A stretch of 64,000 nt of DNA from an uncultured Clostridia bacterium (GCA_947589185.1 CANQCK010000008.1:1-64000); one strand, 5' to 3'. Counted from the first letter of the stretch, positions 17,396 to 28,568 are shown. The notes: generated from the sequence alone by a model not told the origin. A program made the numbers and translations.

Positions 17396-18157
17396 TTATG
17401 ATTGTTTCTTTTTTTGAATAAGTTTTGTAATTTCCAACAGCGGTCGTGTCGGCATAAGCCGTGAAGCACATACTGAGAGTTTCATTTCTGCTGACGGAAC
17501 TATTATCATTTTTCGATTTTCAAACATATTGTAAAGAGCGTATTTGGCACAGTATTTTTTGCTTATACCCTTCATTTCAAATTTCACATCGGCAACTTCG
17601 CTAAACTCTGTATCCACAGGTCCCGGGCATAATGCTCCGACATAGACATTACTTCCCATATCTGCAAGTTCAGTGTTGACAGCACGGGTTAGATCAACGA
17701 CGTATGCTTTAGTTGCGTAGTATGTTGCCATAAGAGGTCCGCCTGCCATAAGACCTGCCGATGACGCGACATTCAGAATATAGCCGTCATCTTTCTTGAC
17801 GAAATCCTTTAAAAACAGCTTTGTCAGAATATGAACTGCTTTGATATTAACGTTTATCATAGAAAGCTCTTTATCCAAATCAGTTTCGGTGAAATTTCCG
17901 CAAAGACCGAACCCTGCATTATTAATGAGTACAGAAATATCTTTCTCCTTAACTTTTTTATAAAGCTCTTTACATTCATCTTCCTTGGATAAATCGCATA
18001 AAACAATTTCAGAATGCGTCTCAAGAACCTTTTGAAGTTCTAACAGTCTGTCCTCACGTCGAGCAACCAATATAAGTTCATAGCCCAAATGGCTCAATAC
18101 TCTTGACATTTCATACCCAATTCCCGAGCTGGCTCCGGTAACAAGTGCAGTTTTCAT
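17396..18157 (-). CDS. short-chain dehydrogenase/reductase
   Basis: A 253-residue NAD(P)-dependent oxidoreductase of the classical SDR family. It shows the cofactor motif TGASSGIG (about residues 7-14), the NNAG motif (INNAGFG), a Ser near ASSAGL and the catalytic YxxxK (YYATK). The substrate is not evident; the closest pattern is the DltE/YqjQ-like SDR group. SD AAGGA is 7 nt before the ATG. It stands alone. Confidence 0.85.
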   Translation of the reverse strand: MKTALVTGASSGIGYEMSRVLSHLGYELILVARREDRLLELQKVLETHSEIVLCDLSKEDECKELYKKVKEKDISVLINNAGFGLCGNFTETDLDKELSMINVNIKAVHILTKLFLKDFVKKDDGYILNVASSAGLMAGGPLMATYYATKAYVVDLTRAVNTELADMGSNVYVGALCPGPVDTEFSEVADVKFEMKGISKKYCAKYALYNMFENRKMIIVPSAEMKLSVCASRLMPTRPLLEITKLIQKKKQS

Positions 18158-18348
18158 AAAAAGTCCTTCTTTCTGGAGAGATTTATATATTTATTATAAC
18201 CTGAATTGCGTATTTTTACAAGAAATTAAATAATAATTATTATTTAACTGAAATATAAAAATTATCGTTTACAAATTAAATGCCGCGGTATATAATATAC
18301 TATAATACATAAAAATTAGCAGCATTGCAATTTGAAAGGGGATACTTT

Positions 18349-18798
18349 ATGGATCACTCAAAAAAAGCTGTTGAGCTTTTTAAAAGCGGATATAACTGTT
18401 CTCAGGCAGTTTTTGGTGCATATGCTGAAGAGCTTGGACTCGATTTGAATACTGCACTAAAAATATCATCGTCGTTTGGCGGCGGAATGGGAAGAATGAG
18501 AGAGGTCTGCGGTGCATTGACAGGTTCTTTTATGGCAGCAGGAATGTTAGAGGGCGGTTACGATGCAAGAGATAATAAAGCAAAAGCGGAGCATTATAAA
18601 AATATTCAGGAATTAGCAGAAAAGTTCAGACAGCAAAACGGCTCGATAATATGCAGAGAGCTTTTGGGACTTTCGAAAAAGGGTGCAGACAGTCCAATTC
18701 CTGAGCTGAGAACGGAAAGTTATTACAAAAAAAGACCTTGCGTTGAATTGGTAGAGCTTGCAGCAAAAAATCTTGATGAAAAGTATTTTTCTGATTAG
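18349..18798 (+). CDS. C_GCAxxG_C_C family protein
   Basis: A 149-residue protein of the family named for its Cys/Gly pattern. NCSQAVFGAYAEELGL, the Gly-rich FGGGMGRMREVCGALTG and the downstream C-R and RPC cysteines match. Members are probably redox or metal-binding proteins; the function is not established. I choose the ATG at 18349 with SD AAAGGGG, rather than an in-frame TTG 24 nt upstream that precedes the SD. Confidence 0.85.
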   Translation: MDHSKKAVELFKSGYNCSQAVFGAYAEELGLDLNTALKISSSFGGGMGRMREVCGALTGSFMAAGMLEGGYDARDNKAKAEHYKNIQELAEKFRQQNGSIICRELLGLSKKGADSPIPELRTESYYKKRPCVELVELAAKNLDEKYFSD

Positions 18799-18811
18799 GA
18801 TCCTTATGAAA

Positions 18812-18845
18812 AAGGAGCTTACCATTATTGAAATGGCTGCTCCTT
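18812..18845 (+). terminator. terminator of the C_GCAxxG_C_C gene
   Basis: AAGGAGC (18812-18818) pairs with GCTCCTT (18839-18845) around an inner CCATT/AATGG stem. Confidence 0.6.
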
Positions 18846-18868
18846 ATAATATATTTTATTTAAGTTGT

Positions 18869-18906
18869 AAACAGAGAGATTGTAAATTTTAATACTCTCT
18901 GTTTTT
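18869..18906. terminator. terminator facing the YitT gene
   Basis: ACAGAGAG (18871-18878) pairs with CTCTCTGT (18895-18902), flanked by a T-run on + and an A-rich stretch on the other side. It probably ends transcription from both directions. Confidence 0.6.
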
Positions 18907-19757
18907 TAATAGTTATTCATTCTCAGTTTGTAGCCTTCGCCGTAGATCTCATTTGCCGAAGTCACTATCATAAACGAATCACGGTCGGTTTGCAAAATAT
19001 ATTCCTGAAGCTGCGGAAGATCACGCTTTTTTATAGCACACATTACTGTCTGACGCTTTTCTTTTGAATAAGCTCCCTGACTTTCAAGCAATGTGCAGCC
19101 TATATCAAGCTTTTTTAAAATGTAGTCGCTGATTTCCTTCTCCTTTTTAGTGATAATGTATACAAGCTTTGCTTCGTCGCTGCCGTATAGTACAATGTCT
19201 AAAACTATGCTTGATGTGACAAGCGACAGCAATGCGTATAAGGCATAGTCAGGGTTTTGAAAAACTATTCCTGATAATATGGATATGATTCCGTCAACGG
19301 CTATGAATATTATTCCCGTTTTCAGATGTTTATGTCTTAGTTTAATAAGCCTTACTATTATGTCCGTTCCGCCCGTTGTGTAGCCCGCTTTAAAAATCAG
19401 ACCTATTGCAACTGCAAGAGAAACACCGCCTCCCAAAGCGGAAAGCATTGTGTTTTTTGTAAGGGGAGGGAGCTTTGCAAATAAATCGGTAAGTATGGAA
19501 GACATCAATATTGTAACCATTGTTCCGAAGAAAAAACTCTTCCCAAGCTTTATAAGCCCGATAATCAGCAGCGGAATGTTTATAAGAAATAAAAATACTC
19601 CAACGCCGATGCCGGTTAGGTGATTTGCCATAATGGATATGCCCGATACTCCTCCTGGAGCTATTTTATTTGGGGTCAGAAACAGGCTCAATGCAAAAGC
19701 ATACATTGTTGAGCCTGCAATAATTAACAAAGTGTTTTTTAATAATTTTCTTTTCAT
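18906..19757 (-). CDS. YitT family membrane protein
   Basis: A 283-residue protein with five to six hydrophobic segments in residues 1-205 (DUF161/YitT) and a cytoplasmic DUF2179 domain at about 215-275. Typical segments are FLTPNKIAPGGVSGI, GYTTGGTDI and the C-terminal FMIVTSANEIYGEGY. The family's transport substrate is unknown. I choose the ATG at 19757 (MKRKLLKN) because GAGGAG lies 5 nt upstream; a longer frame begins 72 nt earlier without an SD. Confidence 0.85.
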   Translation of the reverse strand: MKRKLLKNTLLIIAGSTMYAFALSLFLTPNKIAPGGVSGISIMANHLTGIGVGVFLFLINIPLLIIGLIKLGKSFFFGTMVTILMSSILTDLFAKLPPLTKNTMLSALGGGVSLAVAIGLIFKAGYTTGGTDIIVRLIKLRHKHLKTGIIFIAVDGIISILSGIVFQNPDYALYALLSLVTSSIVLDIVLYGSDEAKLVYIITKKEKEISDYILKKLDIGCTLLESQGAYSKEKRQTVMCAIKKRDLPQLQEYILQTDRDSFMIVTSANEIYGEGYKLRMNNY

Positions 19758-19834
19758 ATTAACTCCTCTCTGCGTAATTGCCTGCAAGTTTATTTTATGA
19801 CCATAATTATTTATCATACTGTCAAGCAAATAAT

Positions 19835-22800
19835 TTATGACTTATGTTCCTTTTTGCCTTTGAAATATTTATTAGGTTTTGATTCTAAAGCGTCTGTTTT
19901 TTGAGCAATACCGTCAGAGTTCAGATTACCGCTCATTATATCAAGAACCTCTTTCATAAGCTCGGAAGATTTTTGTCTATTTGGCTTTTGTAAAAGCCTT
20001 ACTCTTATATGGGGCTTTTTGACGTCCTCAAAATCAACACGCTGTCTGTAAGCTTGCCTGAGATTAGTTATCTGCTCAATAGTAGGCGACTTGATGTAGA
20101 AATACAGCCAGTCTCCTCTCTGAGTGATTTCGGTAATTCCCAGATTTGACGCTGTGTTACGCATAAGTGCAATATTGATCAGTCCCATAACAGCTAAAGG
20201 CGGCTCTCCGTATCTGTCAGTCAGTTCGTCTAAAACGTCGCCGCTGTCTTCGCTGTTCTGGATAGAAGCTATTTTTCTGTATGCGTCGATCCTTTGAGAA
20301 AGACTTTCTATATATTTTTCGGGAATGTAAGCGTCAATTGCTATATCGACAAGGCAATCTTCAGGCGAGGAGGGGAGAGCCTCTCCCTTTTGTTCTGCAA
20401 TAGCCTCGTTTAACAGTCTGAGATACATATCGTATCCTACAGCTTCCATATGTCCGTGTTGTTTTCCCGATAGAATTGAGCCTGCTCCTCTTATTTCAAG
20501 GTCACGCAGAGCAATTCTAAAGCCGGAGCCGAACTGTGTGAACTCCCTGATTGCATTAAGCCGCTTTGAGGCAATTTCAGTAAGTACCTTTCCTCTCCTG
20601 AAAGTAAAATATGCAAATGCACGGCGGCTGCTTCTGCCTACTCTTCCTCTTAGCTGATAAAGCTGCGAAAGTCCGAGTCTGTCTGCGTCTTCTATTATAA
20701 GTGTGTTTACATTAGGTACGTCTACACCTGTTTCGATAAGTGTTGTGCAAACCAGAATGTCGATTTCTTTGTCTATAAGCTGACGCCAGATTTCAGATAA
20801 TTCATTTTCACCGATTTGACCGTGTGCAGTGCCTATTCTGGCGTCCGGCAGAAGTTTTTGAAGACGTGAAACACATCGGTCAATAGTTTCAATTCGGTTG
20901 TGTATATAGTAAACCTGACCGCCCCGACGAAGTTCCTTTGAAATTGCATTTGCCACAACGCCGTCGTTGTGTTCAATAACATAGGTCTGAACAGGATACC
21001 TGTCCTGAGGCGGTTCTTCAATGACCGACATATCTCTTATTCCGCTCATAGCCATATTGAGCGTTCGGGGAATAGGAGTTGCCGAAAGGGTTAGTATATC
21101 AATACCTGAAAACATTTCCTTAAAGCGTTCCTTATGTGCAACGCCGAAACGCTGTTCTTCGTCGATAACCGCAAGACCGAGATCCTTAAACTCCACATCC
21201 TTCTGAACAAGTCTGTGCGTGCCGATTACCATATCAATAACACCGCGTTTAAGGTCTTTTATTATTTCCTTTTGCTGTTTTGGGGTTCTGAACCGTGAGA
21301 GCAGCTCAATTTTAACAGGGAAATGCTCGAAGCGTTTTACAGCAGTTTGATAATGCTGCCACGCAAGCACGGTAGTCGGTGCAAGAATTACGCACTGCTT
21401 TGAATCAAGCATACATTTAAAACAGGCTCTCAGTGCGACCTCCGTCTTTCCAAAGCCGACATCTCCGCATAGAAGTCTGTCCATAGGAACAGCTTTTTGC
21501 ATATCTTCCTTTATCTCATTTGCAGAACGAAGCTGATCGTCTGTTTCCTGATACTCAAAGCGTTCTTCAAAATCCGCCTGCCAGTCGTTATCGGGCGAGA
21601 ACGCAAAGCCCTTTGACATCTGTCTTTTTGCATACAGCTTTATCAGTTCGTCCGCCATATCTTTTACTGCGGTTTTAACACGTTTTCTTGTTTTTTGCCA
21701 TTCTAACGAATTGAGTTTGCTCAGTTTTATGTTAGCGTCGTCACGGGGTCCGATATAACGTGATACCAAATCAAGCTGCGTAACGGGTACATACAGAATA
21801 TCAGTGCCTGCATAATTTATTTTTATATAGTCTTTTGTAACACCGTTAGTTTCAAGCTTTTGTATTCCGGAAAATTTACCTATTCCGTAAAGCGAGTGTA
21901 CGACCAGATCTCCGATTGATACATCGGATAGGTTTTTAATTTCCTCACCTTTTTTGTATTTTCTCTTTGGCTTTTTCTTAGGTGAGTTTATTTTTTTACC
22001 CGTTATCATCGCACATTTTATTTCGGGGTATTCAAAGCCTCCGCTTGCGTTTCCATAGGTAACATATACAAGTCCTTGTGTTACTTCTGATTTATCAGTT
22101 AATATCTCAGCTGGAATATTGCTGTTTCTTAAATCGTTCACCAGAATAGGCAAAGTTTTTTCGCTTCCTGCAAGAACTATAACACAGTAATTTTGATTGC
22201 AATATGCAGTTAAGTCTTCAATCAGATGACGTAAATCTCCGCTCCAACTTGATGTTTGCAGGGGACTTGCATTTATAAGACCTTTCAGATTTAAGTCTCC
22301 GCCGCCACGCATAAAGGCGTCAAGATAGACAAGAGATGTATTTTCCACTCTCGACATAAGCTCTGCATATTCACAGTAAAAGCCCTCGAGCGGTTTGAAA
22401 AGAATACCGTCCTCATAGAGCATTTTAATATCTTCGGAAAGCTGTGTTAAAATTGTCTTAGCCTGCTCTTTGCAGTTTGAGTTTTCAGAGATAAGCACTA
22501 TGCCGTCTTTAAAATAATCTACAACAGAACAGAATTCATCATAAGCAAGAGCATAGTATTTATCCAGATTATTCAGAGATATTCCCGCTTCAAGCAAATC
22601 TAAATCGTTAGACAGCTTCTCTTTGATCTTATCTGCATTTTTGCCTCTCGGCCTTTTTAAAATCTCTCGAATCCTTTCGGCAAACACATCGGCAGACGAA
22701 AATATAACTTCAAGCGCAGGAGAAACTGTCAACGAATTAACTTTTTCAAGTCTTCTTTGAGATTCTACTTCAAACATATGGATACTGTCAATTGTATCTC

Positions 22801-23389
22801 CCCACATTTCAAGCCTGAACGGCTGTGAAGAATTAACGGGAAAAATATCTGCTATTCCGCCTCTTATCGAAAACTGTGCCTGCCCCTCGACTTGTTCACA
22901 TTCGGTATAGCCTGATGACACAAGCAATGAAGCAAGTTCTTTTAAATTTATATCTCCGCCTGTTTTAATGTCAAAGGAGTATCTTTCCAGTTCTTGCGGA
23001 GGAATAGTACCCTGCATACAGGCTTCAACAGTCGTAACTATTATTTTTGACAAGCCTTTTTTGATTTTAGATAGTGCTTCTATTCTTTTGTGTTCATATT
23101 CTCTTGAAAAGCTGTCAACGTACGCAAAGTTAAAATCTTTAGCAGGGAACAGACATGCAGTTTCATTATGTGAAAAGGAATTTATATCCTCGCATATACG
23201 TCTTGCGGAGGTTTCGGTATCGCAGATAATACAGCAAGGCTTTAGTTCGCAAAGAGCTAAAGCCAGATGTGCTTTATGAACGGAAGAAACTCCGGTCAGC
23301 GAAACGGGAGTTTTACCGTTTTTTATAGACTTTTCAATATCCTGATAAAAGTCGAGTTTAAAGCAAATTTCATTAAATATCTTTTTCAT
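19835..23389 (-). CDS. mfd: transcription-repair coupling factor
   Basis: A 1184-residue superfamily-2 translocase that removes RNA polymerase stalled at DNA damage and recruits UvrA. The N-terminal UvrB-like domains lack a functional ATPase. The RNA-polymerase-interaction (CarD-like) domain is at about residues 490-560 ([15 protein letters not shown]). The RecG-like motor has Walker [11 protein letters not shown] at about 640 and the DEEQ box near 740. The C-terminal TRCF domain is complete. It lies 45 bp downstream of pth in a compact minus-strand run. Its SD is weak (AGGT). Confidence 0.96.
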   Translation of the reverse strand: MKKIFNEICFKLDFYQDIEKSIKNGKTPVSLTGVSSVHKAHLALALCELKPCCIICDTETSARRICEDINSFSHNETACLFPAKDFNFAYVDSFSREYEHKRIEALSKIKKGLSKIIVTTVEACMQGTIPPQELERYSFDIKTGGDINLKELASLLVSSGYTECEQVEGQAQFSIRGGIADIFPVNSSQPFRLEMWGDTIDSIHMFEVESQRRLEKVNSLTVSPALEVIFSSADVFAERIREILKRPRGKNADKIKEKLSNDLDLLEAGISLNNLDKYYALAYDEFCSVVDYFKDGIVLISENSNCKEQAKTILTQLSEDIKMLYEDGILFKPLEGFYCEYAELMSRVENTSLVYLDAFMRGGGDLNLKGLINASPLQTSSWSGDLRHLIEDLTAYCNQNYCVIVLAGSEKTLPILVNDLRNSNIPAEILTDKSEVTQGLVYVTYGNASGGFEYPEIKCAMITGKKINSPKKKPKRKYKKGEEIKNLSDVSIGDLVVHSLYGIGKFSGIQKLETNGVTKDYIKINYAGTDILYVPVTQLDLVSRYIGPRDDANIKLSKLNSLEWQKTRKRVKTAVKDMADELIKLYAKRQMSKGFAFSPDNDWQADFEERFEYQETDDQLRSANEIKEDMQKAVPMDRLLCGDVGFGKTEVALRACFKCMLDSKQCVILAPTTVLAWQHYQTAVKRFEHFPVKIELLSRFRTPKQQKEIIKDLKRGVIDMVIGTHRLVQKDVEFKDLGLAVIDEEQRFGVAHKERFKEMFSGIDILTLSATPIPRTLNMAMSGIRDMSVIEEPPQDRYPVQTYVIEHNDGVVANAISKELRRGGQVYYIHNRIETIDRCVSRLQKLLPDARIGTAHGQIGENELSEIWRQLIDKEIDILVCTTLIETGVDVPNVNTLIIEDADRLGLSQLYQLRGRVGRSSRRAFAYFTFRRGKVLTEIASKRLNAIREFTQFGSGFRIALRDLEIRGAGSILSGKQHGHMEAVGYDMYLRLLNEAIAEQKGEALPSSPEDCLVDIAIDAYIPEKYIESLSQRIDAYRKIASIQNSEDSGDVLDELTDRYGEPPLAVMGLINIALMRNTASNLGITEITQRGDWLYFYIKSPTIEQITNLRQAYRQRVDFEDVKKPHIRVRLLQKPNRQKSSELMKEVLDIMSGNLNSDGIAQKTDALESKPNKYFKGKKEHKS

Positions 23390-23433
23390 ATATTTACCTA
23401 TTATATATTGTTTAATTATAAGTTTTAAGATTA

Positions 23434-24057
23434 CTAATTGTACAAATTCATAGCCTTATCAATATTACCCTCAACAATTAAATTCAGCGAATCTATTGCA
23501 TTTTCAAAAGCAGGCTCAAGAGCTTTCTTGTCTTCCTCGCTGAATTTAGACAGCACCCAGTCGGCAAGATTGTATTTAGGATTCGGCTTTTTGCCTATAC
23601 CTATTTTTATTCTGGGGAATTCGTCGCTGCCTGTCAAAGCAATAATGCTTTTTATGCCGTTGTGACCGCCGTCCGATCCCTTTCTGCGTATACGCAGCTT
23701 TCCCGGTTCGAGAGAAATATCATCATATATCACTATTACGTTTTCAATAGGGATCTTGTAAAAGTTCATAGCTTCAGCAACGGCTTCACCGCTGTTGTTC
23801 ATATATGTTGTGGGTTTAATCACAAGACACCTCTTGCCATTAATAAGCGTTTCACCTGTTTTTGATTTGAACTTTACCTTGCTTATATCAAATCCGTTTT
23901 TCTTAACAAGTTTGTCTACTGCCATAAAGCCGGCGTTGTGTCTTGTTTCATTGTACTCTATTCCGAAATTTCCCAGACCAACAATAATATATTCTATTTT
24001 TCCCTTAGTTGTGCCGTTGTCTTTTTCTATTTTTTTAAATATATCCCAGATGCTCAT
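23434..24057 (-). CDS. pth: peptidyl-tRNA hydrolase
   Basis: Releases tRNA from peptidyl-tRNA that drops off the ribosome. The 207-residue protein has the family core: VGLGNFGIEYNETRHNAGF with the catalytic His, KPTTYMNNSGEAV, and VIYDDISLEPGKLRIRRKGSDGGHNG. GNFG replaces the common GNPG. About 22 residues precede the usual family start, and the SD GAGGAG, 6 nt before the ATG at 24057, supports this extended N-terminus. It lies upstream of mfd. Confidence 0.93.
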   Translation of the reverse strand: MSIWDIFKKIEKDNGTTKGKIEYIIVGLGNFGIEYNETRHNAGFMAVDKLVKKNGFDISKVKFKSKTGETLINGKRCLVIKPTTYMNNSGEAVAEAMNFYKIPIENVIVIYDDISLEPGKLRIRRKGSDGGHNGIKSIIALTGSDEFPRIKIGIGKKPNPKYNLADWVLSKFSEEDKKALEPAFENAIDSLNLIVEGNIDKAMNLYN

Positions 24058-24181
24058 AATTTTCTCCTCAGTATAATTTTATACACCACTTTAACCCCCG
24101 TTCCTTGCAGGACAGGGGGTAAAGCGCTTTGTTTAATTGACAATTTACAGTGGATAATTGATAATGAAAGTGATCTGTTTT

Positions 24182-25609
24182 TTAATTCTGGTTATTGTCA
24201 TCAGCAGCCCGCTGGGCTTTTTCTTTTGCGATTTTTTCGTTTCTGTTTTTTAACATTCTGTCAGCGTAGCCGTCTTTGATAACTCCCTGACCTCTCTCAA
24301 TTATTAAAGCACCGTCAGGAACATCTTTTGTTACTGTTGAGCCTGCTGCGGTATAAGCGTTTTTGCCGATTTTTACAGGTGCGATAAGATTAGTGTTGCA
24401 GCCGATAAACGAGTTGTCGCCTATGGTCGTTCTAAATTTTTTGTCGCCGTTGTAATTTGCCGTAGTAACGCCGCAGCCTAGATTTACATTTTCTCCGACG
24501 TCGCTGTCTCCTACATATGTAAGATGGGCAACGGCAGTACCTTCACCGATATTTGAGTTCTTTATCTCTACAAAGTCGCCGATTTTAGCTCCGTTTGCAA
24601 TATGTGTGTTCGGTCTTAGCTGAACCCAAGGACCAATGGTTACACCGTTTCCTATTACGCTTTCGTTGGCAACAACATTGTTGAGCTTTGTATCTCTGCC
24701 TACCTTTGTGTCGTTTAAGTAGGTGTTGGGACCTATCTCACATCCGTTCCCGATTTCGGTATTTCCTTTTAGGATTACTCCTGAATGAATAACTGTTCCA
24801 ATGCCAATTTTAACGCTGTTTGAAATGCTTACTCCGTCTGTGCAGGTGAATTCAATGCCGTTATCAAGGTGCTTGTTTATGATTTGACGTCTTGCAACGT
24901 CGTTTAAGTGCAGAAGCCCCCGTCTGTCATTTGCACCGAGCGATACATTCTCATTTTCAGAAATATAAGCGTCTGCCGATTTACCGTTTTTAATAAGAAG
25001 TGAAATGCAGTCGGTGAGATAGTATTCACCCTGTGCGTTATCAGGCTTTATGCTGAATAATACGTCAAGTAAATCTTTTGTCTTGAACCAAAAACAGCCC
25101 GAGTTGATCTCCTTGATTTTTTTCTGCTCTTCGGTGCAGTCACGCTCCTCAATAATACCTGATATGCCGTTTTCAGTTCTGATAATTCTGCCGTAACCAT
25201 ATGGATCCTCAAGGACTGACGTTACAACTGTAACCGATAACTTTTTATCCTGATGGAATTTAAGTGCATTTTTAATGGTTTTGCTGTCGATGAAAGGTGC
25301 GTCGCCGCAAAGAATAAGTGTGTTGCCGTCTGAATGCTTACGCAGAAAGTTTACCGCCTGCATAACTGCATGACCCGTTCCCAAACGGTCTGCTTGAAGT
25401 ACAGTCTGGTACTTACCGTTTAAAAAGCTGTCAATGTATTCCCCGGCAAAGCCCTTGACTACGCAAATGTTTTTTAAGTCAGCATTCTCACAGGCTTCTA
25501 TGACCCATTGAAGCATTGGCTTGCCCAGAACCTCGCACAGAGCTTTCGGCATATCTGTTTTCATACGCTTGCCCTGTCCTCCTGCAAGAATAACAACAGA
25601 ATTTTTCAT
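24182..25609 (-). CDS. glmU: bifunctional UDP-GlcNAc pyrophosphorylase / glucosamine-1-phosphate acetyltransferase
   Basis: Acetylates glucosamine-1-phosphate and transfers UMP to it, giving UDP-GlcNAc for peptidoglycan and wall polymers. The N-terminal uridylyltransferase (about residues 1-230) has LAGGQGKRMKTDMPKAL and the LCGDAP metal site. The C-terminal left-handed beta-helix (about 255-455) shows many hexapeptide repeats and NYNGDKKFRT near the acetyl-CoA site. The length of 475 is near the family norm. The tail 455-475 is basic and Gln/Asn-rich. SD GGAG is 7 nt before the ATG. Confidence 0.95.
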   Translation of the reverse strand: MKNSVVILAGGQGKRMKTDMPKALCEVLGKPMLQWVIEACENADLKNICVVKGFAGEYIDSFLNGKYQTVLQADRLGTGHAVMQAVNFLRKHSDGNTLILCGDAPFIDSKTIKNALKFHQDKKLSVTVVTSVLEDPYGYGRIIRTENGISGIIEERDCTEEQKKIKEINSGCFWFKTKDLLDVLFSIKPDNAQGEYYLTDCISLLIKNGKSADAYISENENVSLGANDRRGLLHLNDVARRQIINKHLDNGIEFTCTDGVSISNSVKIGIGTVIHSGVILKGNTEIGNGCEIGPNTYLNDTKVGRDTKLNNVVANESVIGNGVTIGPWVQLRPNTHIANGAKIGDFVEIKNSNIGEGTAVAHLTYVGDSDVGENVNLGCGVTTANYNGDKKFRTTIGDNSFIGCNTNLIAPVKIGKNAYTAAGSTVTKDVPDGALIIERGQGVIKDGYADRMLKNRNEKIAKEKAQRAADDNNQN

Positions 25610-25788
25610 AAAAAAGTCTCCGTTTCTTTATTTTTATGTAATATGCTTTAATTATACAATATAATTTTGTCATTTACAACACCATTTATGCCAATTTTAT
25701 ATATAAGTAACAAAAATGTTAATAAAATTTTCCCTCAATTTTGCAAACAAATTACCAAAAAGGGCTAGCATTTTAAAAATAAATCTGT

Positions 25789-25836
25789 TATAATCATTAT
25801 ATGTCCGTCGGGATTTGGCTTAGCACCGTTCCCACC
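25789..25836 (+). promoter_or_regulatory. ppdK extended -10 promoter and leader hairpin
   Basis: An extended -10 (TGTTATAAT, -10 at 25789-25794) has only a weak -35. The early leader (about 25805-25838) can fold with GGGA...TCCC inside CCG...CGG arms around a 16-nt loop. No known riboswitch is recognised. Confidence 0.45.
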
Positions 25837-25872
25837 GGAAGAATTATAAATTTTTTATGGAGGTAAATACCA

Positions 25873-28506
25873 ATGAGCAAAAAATGGGTTTATTTGTTCT
25901 CAGAGGGCGACGCTACTATGAGAGAGCTTCTCGGCGGTAAGGGTGCAAACCTTGCTGAGATGACAAAGCTCGGACTTCCTGTTCCGCAGGGTTTTACTAT
26001 TTCTACAGAGGCTTGTACTCAGTATTATGAGGACGGCAGGCAGATCAATGATGAGATTCAGGCACAGATTATGGAGTATATCGGAAAGATGGAGGAAATC
26101 ACCGGAAAGAAATTCGGTGACGACGAAAATCCTCTTCTTGTTTCAGTACGTTCAGGAGCTCGTGCTTCAATGCCGGGTATGATGGATACTATATTGAATC
26201 TTGGTCTTAACGAAAAGGTTGTAGAGGTTATGGCTAAGAAGTCAGGCAACCCTCGCTGGGCATGGGATTGCTACAGAAGATTTATTCAGATGTATTCTGA
26301 CGTAGTTATGGAAGTCGGCAAGAAGTATTTTGAAGAGCTTATCGACGAAATGAAGGCAAAGAAGGGTGTTACTCAGGACGTTGAGCTTACTGCTGACGAC
26401 TTGAAAGAGCTTGCTTCACAGTTCAAGGCAGAGTATAAGGCAAAAATCGGCGAGGATTTCCCGACAGATCCGGTTGCACAGCTTATGGGAGCAGTCAAGG
26501 CAGTATTCCGTTCATGGGATAACCCTCGTGCTAACGTATACCGCCGTGACAATGATATTCCATATTCATGGGGTACTGCTGTAAACGTACAGATGATGGC
26601 GTTTGGTAATATGGGTGAAACATCAGGTACAGGTGTTGCATTTACCCGTGACCCTGCTACAGGTGAAAAGCACCTTATGGGCGAGTTCTTGATGAACGCT
26701 CAGGGCGAGGACGTTGTTGCAGGTGTAAGAACACCGCAGCCTATCTCACAGCTTAAAGAGGTTATGCCTGAGGTTTACGAACAGTTTGTAAATATCTGCA
26801 ACACTCTTGAGGATCACTACAGAGATATGCAGGATATGGAGTTCACTATAGAAGACAGAAAGCTCTATATGCTTCAGACGAGAAACGGTAAGAGAACAGC
26901 ACCGGCTGCATTGAAAATTGCCTGCGATCTTGTTGACGAGGGTATGATTTCAGAGGAAAAGGCTGTTCTGATGATAGATCCGAGAAACCTTGATTCACTT
27001 CTACACCCACAGTTTGACGCTAAGGAGTTAAAGGCTGCTACACCTATCGGAAAGGGCCTCGGTGCTTCTCCGGGAGCTGCTTGCGGTAAGATAGTATTCA
27101 CAGCAGAGGACGCTGAAAATTGGAATGCTAAGGGTGAAAAGGTTGTTCTTGTACGTCTTGAGACTTCACCTGAGGACATCACGGGTATGAAGGCTTCACA
27201 GGGTATTCTCACAGTTCGCGGAGGTATGACGTCTCACGCTGCTGTTGTTGCCCGTGGTATGGGTACTTGCTGCGTTTCCGGTTGTGCTGATATAGTTATG
27301 GACGAGGAAAACAAGAAATTCACACTCGCCGGAAAGACATTCAAAGAAGGCGACTACATTTCAATAGACGGTTCAACAGGTAACATTTACGACGGAATTA
27401 TTCCTACTGTTGACGCTACTATAGCAGGTGAGTTCGGCAGAATTATGGGCTGGGCTGACAAGTACAGAGAGTTAAAGGTAAGAACAAATGCTGATACTCC
27501 TGCTGACGCTAAAAAGGCAAGAGAGTTAGGTGCTGAAGGTATTGGACTTTGCCGTACTGAGCATATGTTCTTTGAGGCTGACAGAATCGCAGCATTCAGA
27601 GAGATGATTTGTTCAGACACAGTTGAGGAGAGAGAAGCAGCTTTAGCTAAGATACTTCCAATGCAGCAGGCTGACTTTGAGGCTCTTTACGAGGCACTTG
27701 AGGGCAACCCTGTAACAATCAGATTCCTTGATCCTCCTCTGCACGAGTTTGTTCCTACAGAAGAAGCTGACATTGAGGCTCTGGCTAAAGCTCAGGGCAA
27801 GAGCATTGAAGAAATCAAGGCTATTATTTCATCACTTCACGAGTTCAACCCTATGATGGGACACCGTGGATGCCGTCTTGCGGTAACATATCCTGAGATT
27901 GCTAAGATGCAGACAAGTGCCGTTATCCGTGCTGCAATCAATGTCAAGAAGGCTCATCCTGATTGGACAATAGTTCCTGAGATTATGATTCCGCTTGTTG
28001 GAGACATTAAGGAGCTTAAATATGTTAAGAAGATGGTAGTTGAAACTGCTGACGCAGAAATCGCTGCTGCTAATGCTGATCTTAAATACGAGGTTGGTAC
28101 AATGATCGAGATTCCGAGAGCTGCTCTTACAGCTGATGAAATTGCAACAGAGGCTGACTTCTTCTGCTTTGGTACTAACGACCTGACACAGATGACATTC
28201 GGCTTCTCGAGAGACGACGCTGGCAAGTTCCTTGACGCTTATTATGACGCTAAGATATTTGAATCTGATCCGTTTGCAAGACTTGATCAGAGCGGTGTTG
28301 GTAAGCTTATGGATATGGCTATCAAGCTTGGTAAGCCGGTTAATCCAAATCTCCACATTGGTATCTGCGGAGAACACGGAGGAGATCCTACATCAGTTGA
28401 ATTCTGCCATAACATTGGTCTTAACTATGTATCTTGCTCACCGTTCCGTGTGCCGATAGCAAGACTTGCTGCTGCTCAGGCTGCAATTCAGAATCCTAGA
28501 AAGTAA
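25873..28506 (+). CDS. ppdK: pyruvate, phosphate dikinase
   Basis: Interconverts pyruvate, ATP and phosphate with PEP, AMP and PPi; in anaerobic clostridia it often serves PPi-dependent glycolysis. The 877-residue protein has an ATP-grasp nucleotide domain (GGKGANLAEMTKLGLPVPQGF at the start), the phosphorylatable His455 in GGMTSHAAVVARGMGTCC, and the C-terminal PEP/pyruvate barrel with Cys832 in HIGICGEHGG. The full family length is kept. The SD GGAGG is 9 nt before the ATG. The gene is monocistronic with a strong terminator. Confidence 0.97.
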   Translation: MSKKWVYLFSEGDATMRELLGGKGANLAEMTKLGLPVPQGFTISTEACTQYYEDGRQINDEIQAQIMEYIGKMEEITGKKFGDDENPLLVSVRSGARASMPGMMDTILNLGLNEKVVEVMAKKSGNPRWAWDCYRRFIQMYSDVVMEVGKKYFEELIDEMKAKKGVTQDVELTADDLKELASQFKAEYKAKIGEDFPTDPVAQLMGAVKAVFRSWDNPRANVYRRDNDIPYSWGTAVNVQMMAFGNMGETSGTGVAFTRDPATGEKHLMGEFLMNAQGEDVVAGVRTPQPISQLKEVMPEVYEQFVNICNTLEDHYRDMQDMEFTIEDRKLYMLQTRNGKRTAPAALKIACDLVDEGMISEEKAVLMIDPRNLDSLLHPQFDAKELKAATPIGKGLGASPGAACGKIVFTAEDAENWNAKGEKVVLVRLETSPEDITGMKASQGILTVRGGMTSHAAVVARGMGTCCVSGCADIVMDEENKKFTLAGKTFKEGDYISIDGSTGNIYDGIIPTVDATIAGEFGRIMGWADKYRELKVRTNADTPADAKKARELGAEGIGLCRTEHMFFEADRIAAFREMICSDTVEEREAALAKILPMQQADFEALYEALEGNPVTIRFLDPPLHEFVPTEEADIEALAKAQGKSIEEIKAIISSLHEFNPMMGHRGCRLAVTYPEIAKMQTSAVIRAAINVKKAHPDWTIVPEIMIPLVGDIKELKYVKKMVVETADAEIAAANADLKYEVGTMIEIPRAALTADEIATEADFFCFGTNDLTQMTFGFSRDDAGKFLDAYYDAKIFESDPFARLDQSGVGKLMDMAIKLGKPVNPNLHIGICGEHGGDPTSVEFCHNIGLNYVSCSPFRVPIARLAAAQAAIQNPRK

Positions 28507-28531
28507 TAAGATATATAGTATTGTAAAATTG

Positions 28532-28568
28532 AAAGCGTTCAAGCCATTTATTGGCTTGAACGCTTTTT
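28532..28568 (+). terminator. ppdK terminator
   Basis: A perfect 14-bp stem (28532-28545 with 28553-28566) with a 7-nt loop is followed by a T-run. Confidence 0.9.
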
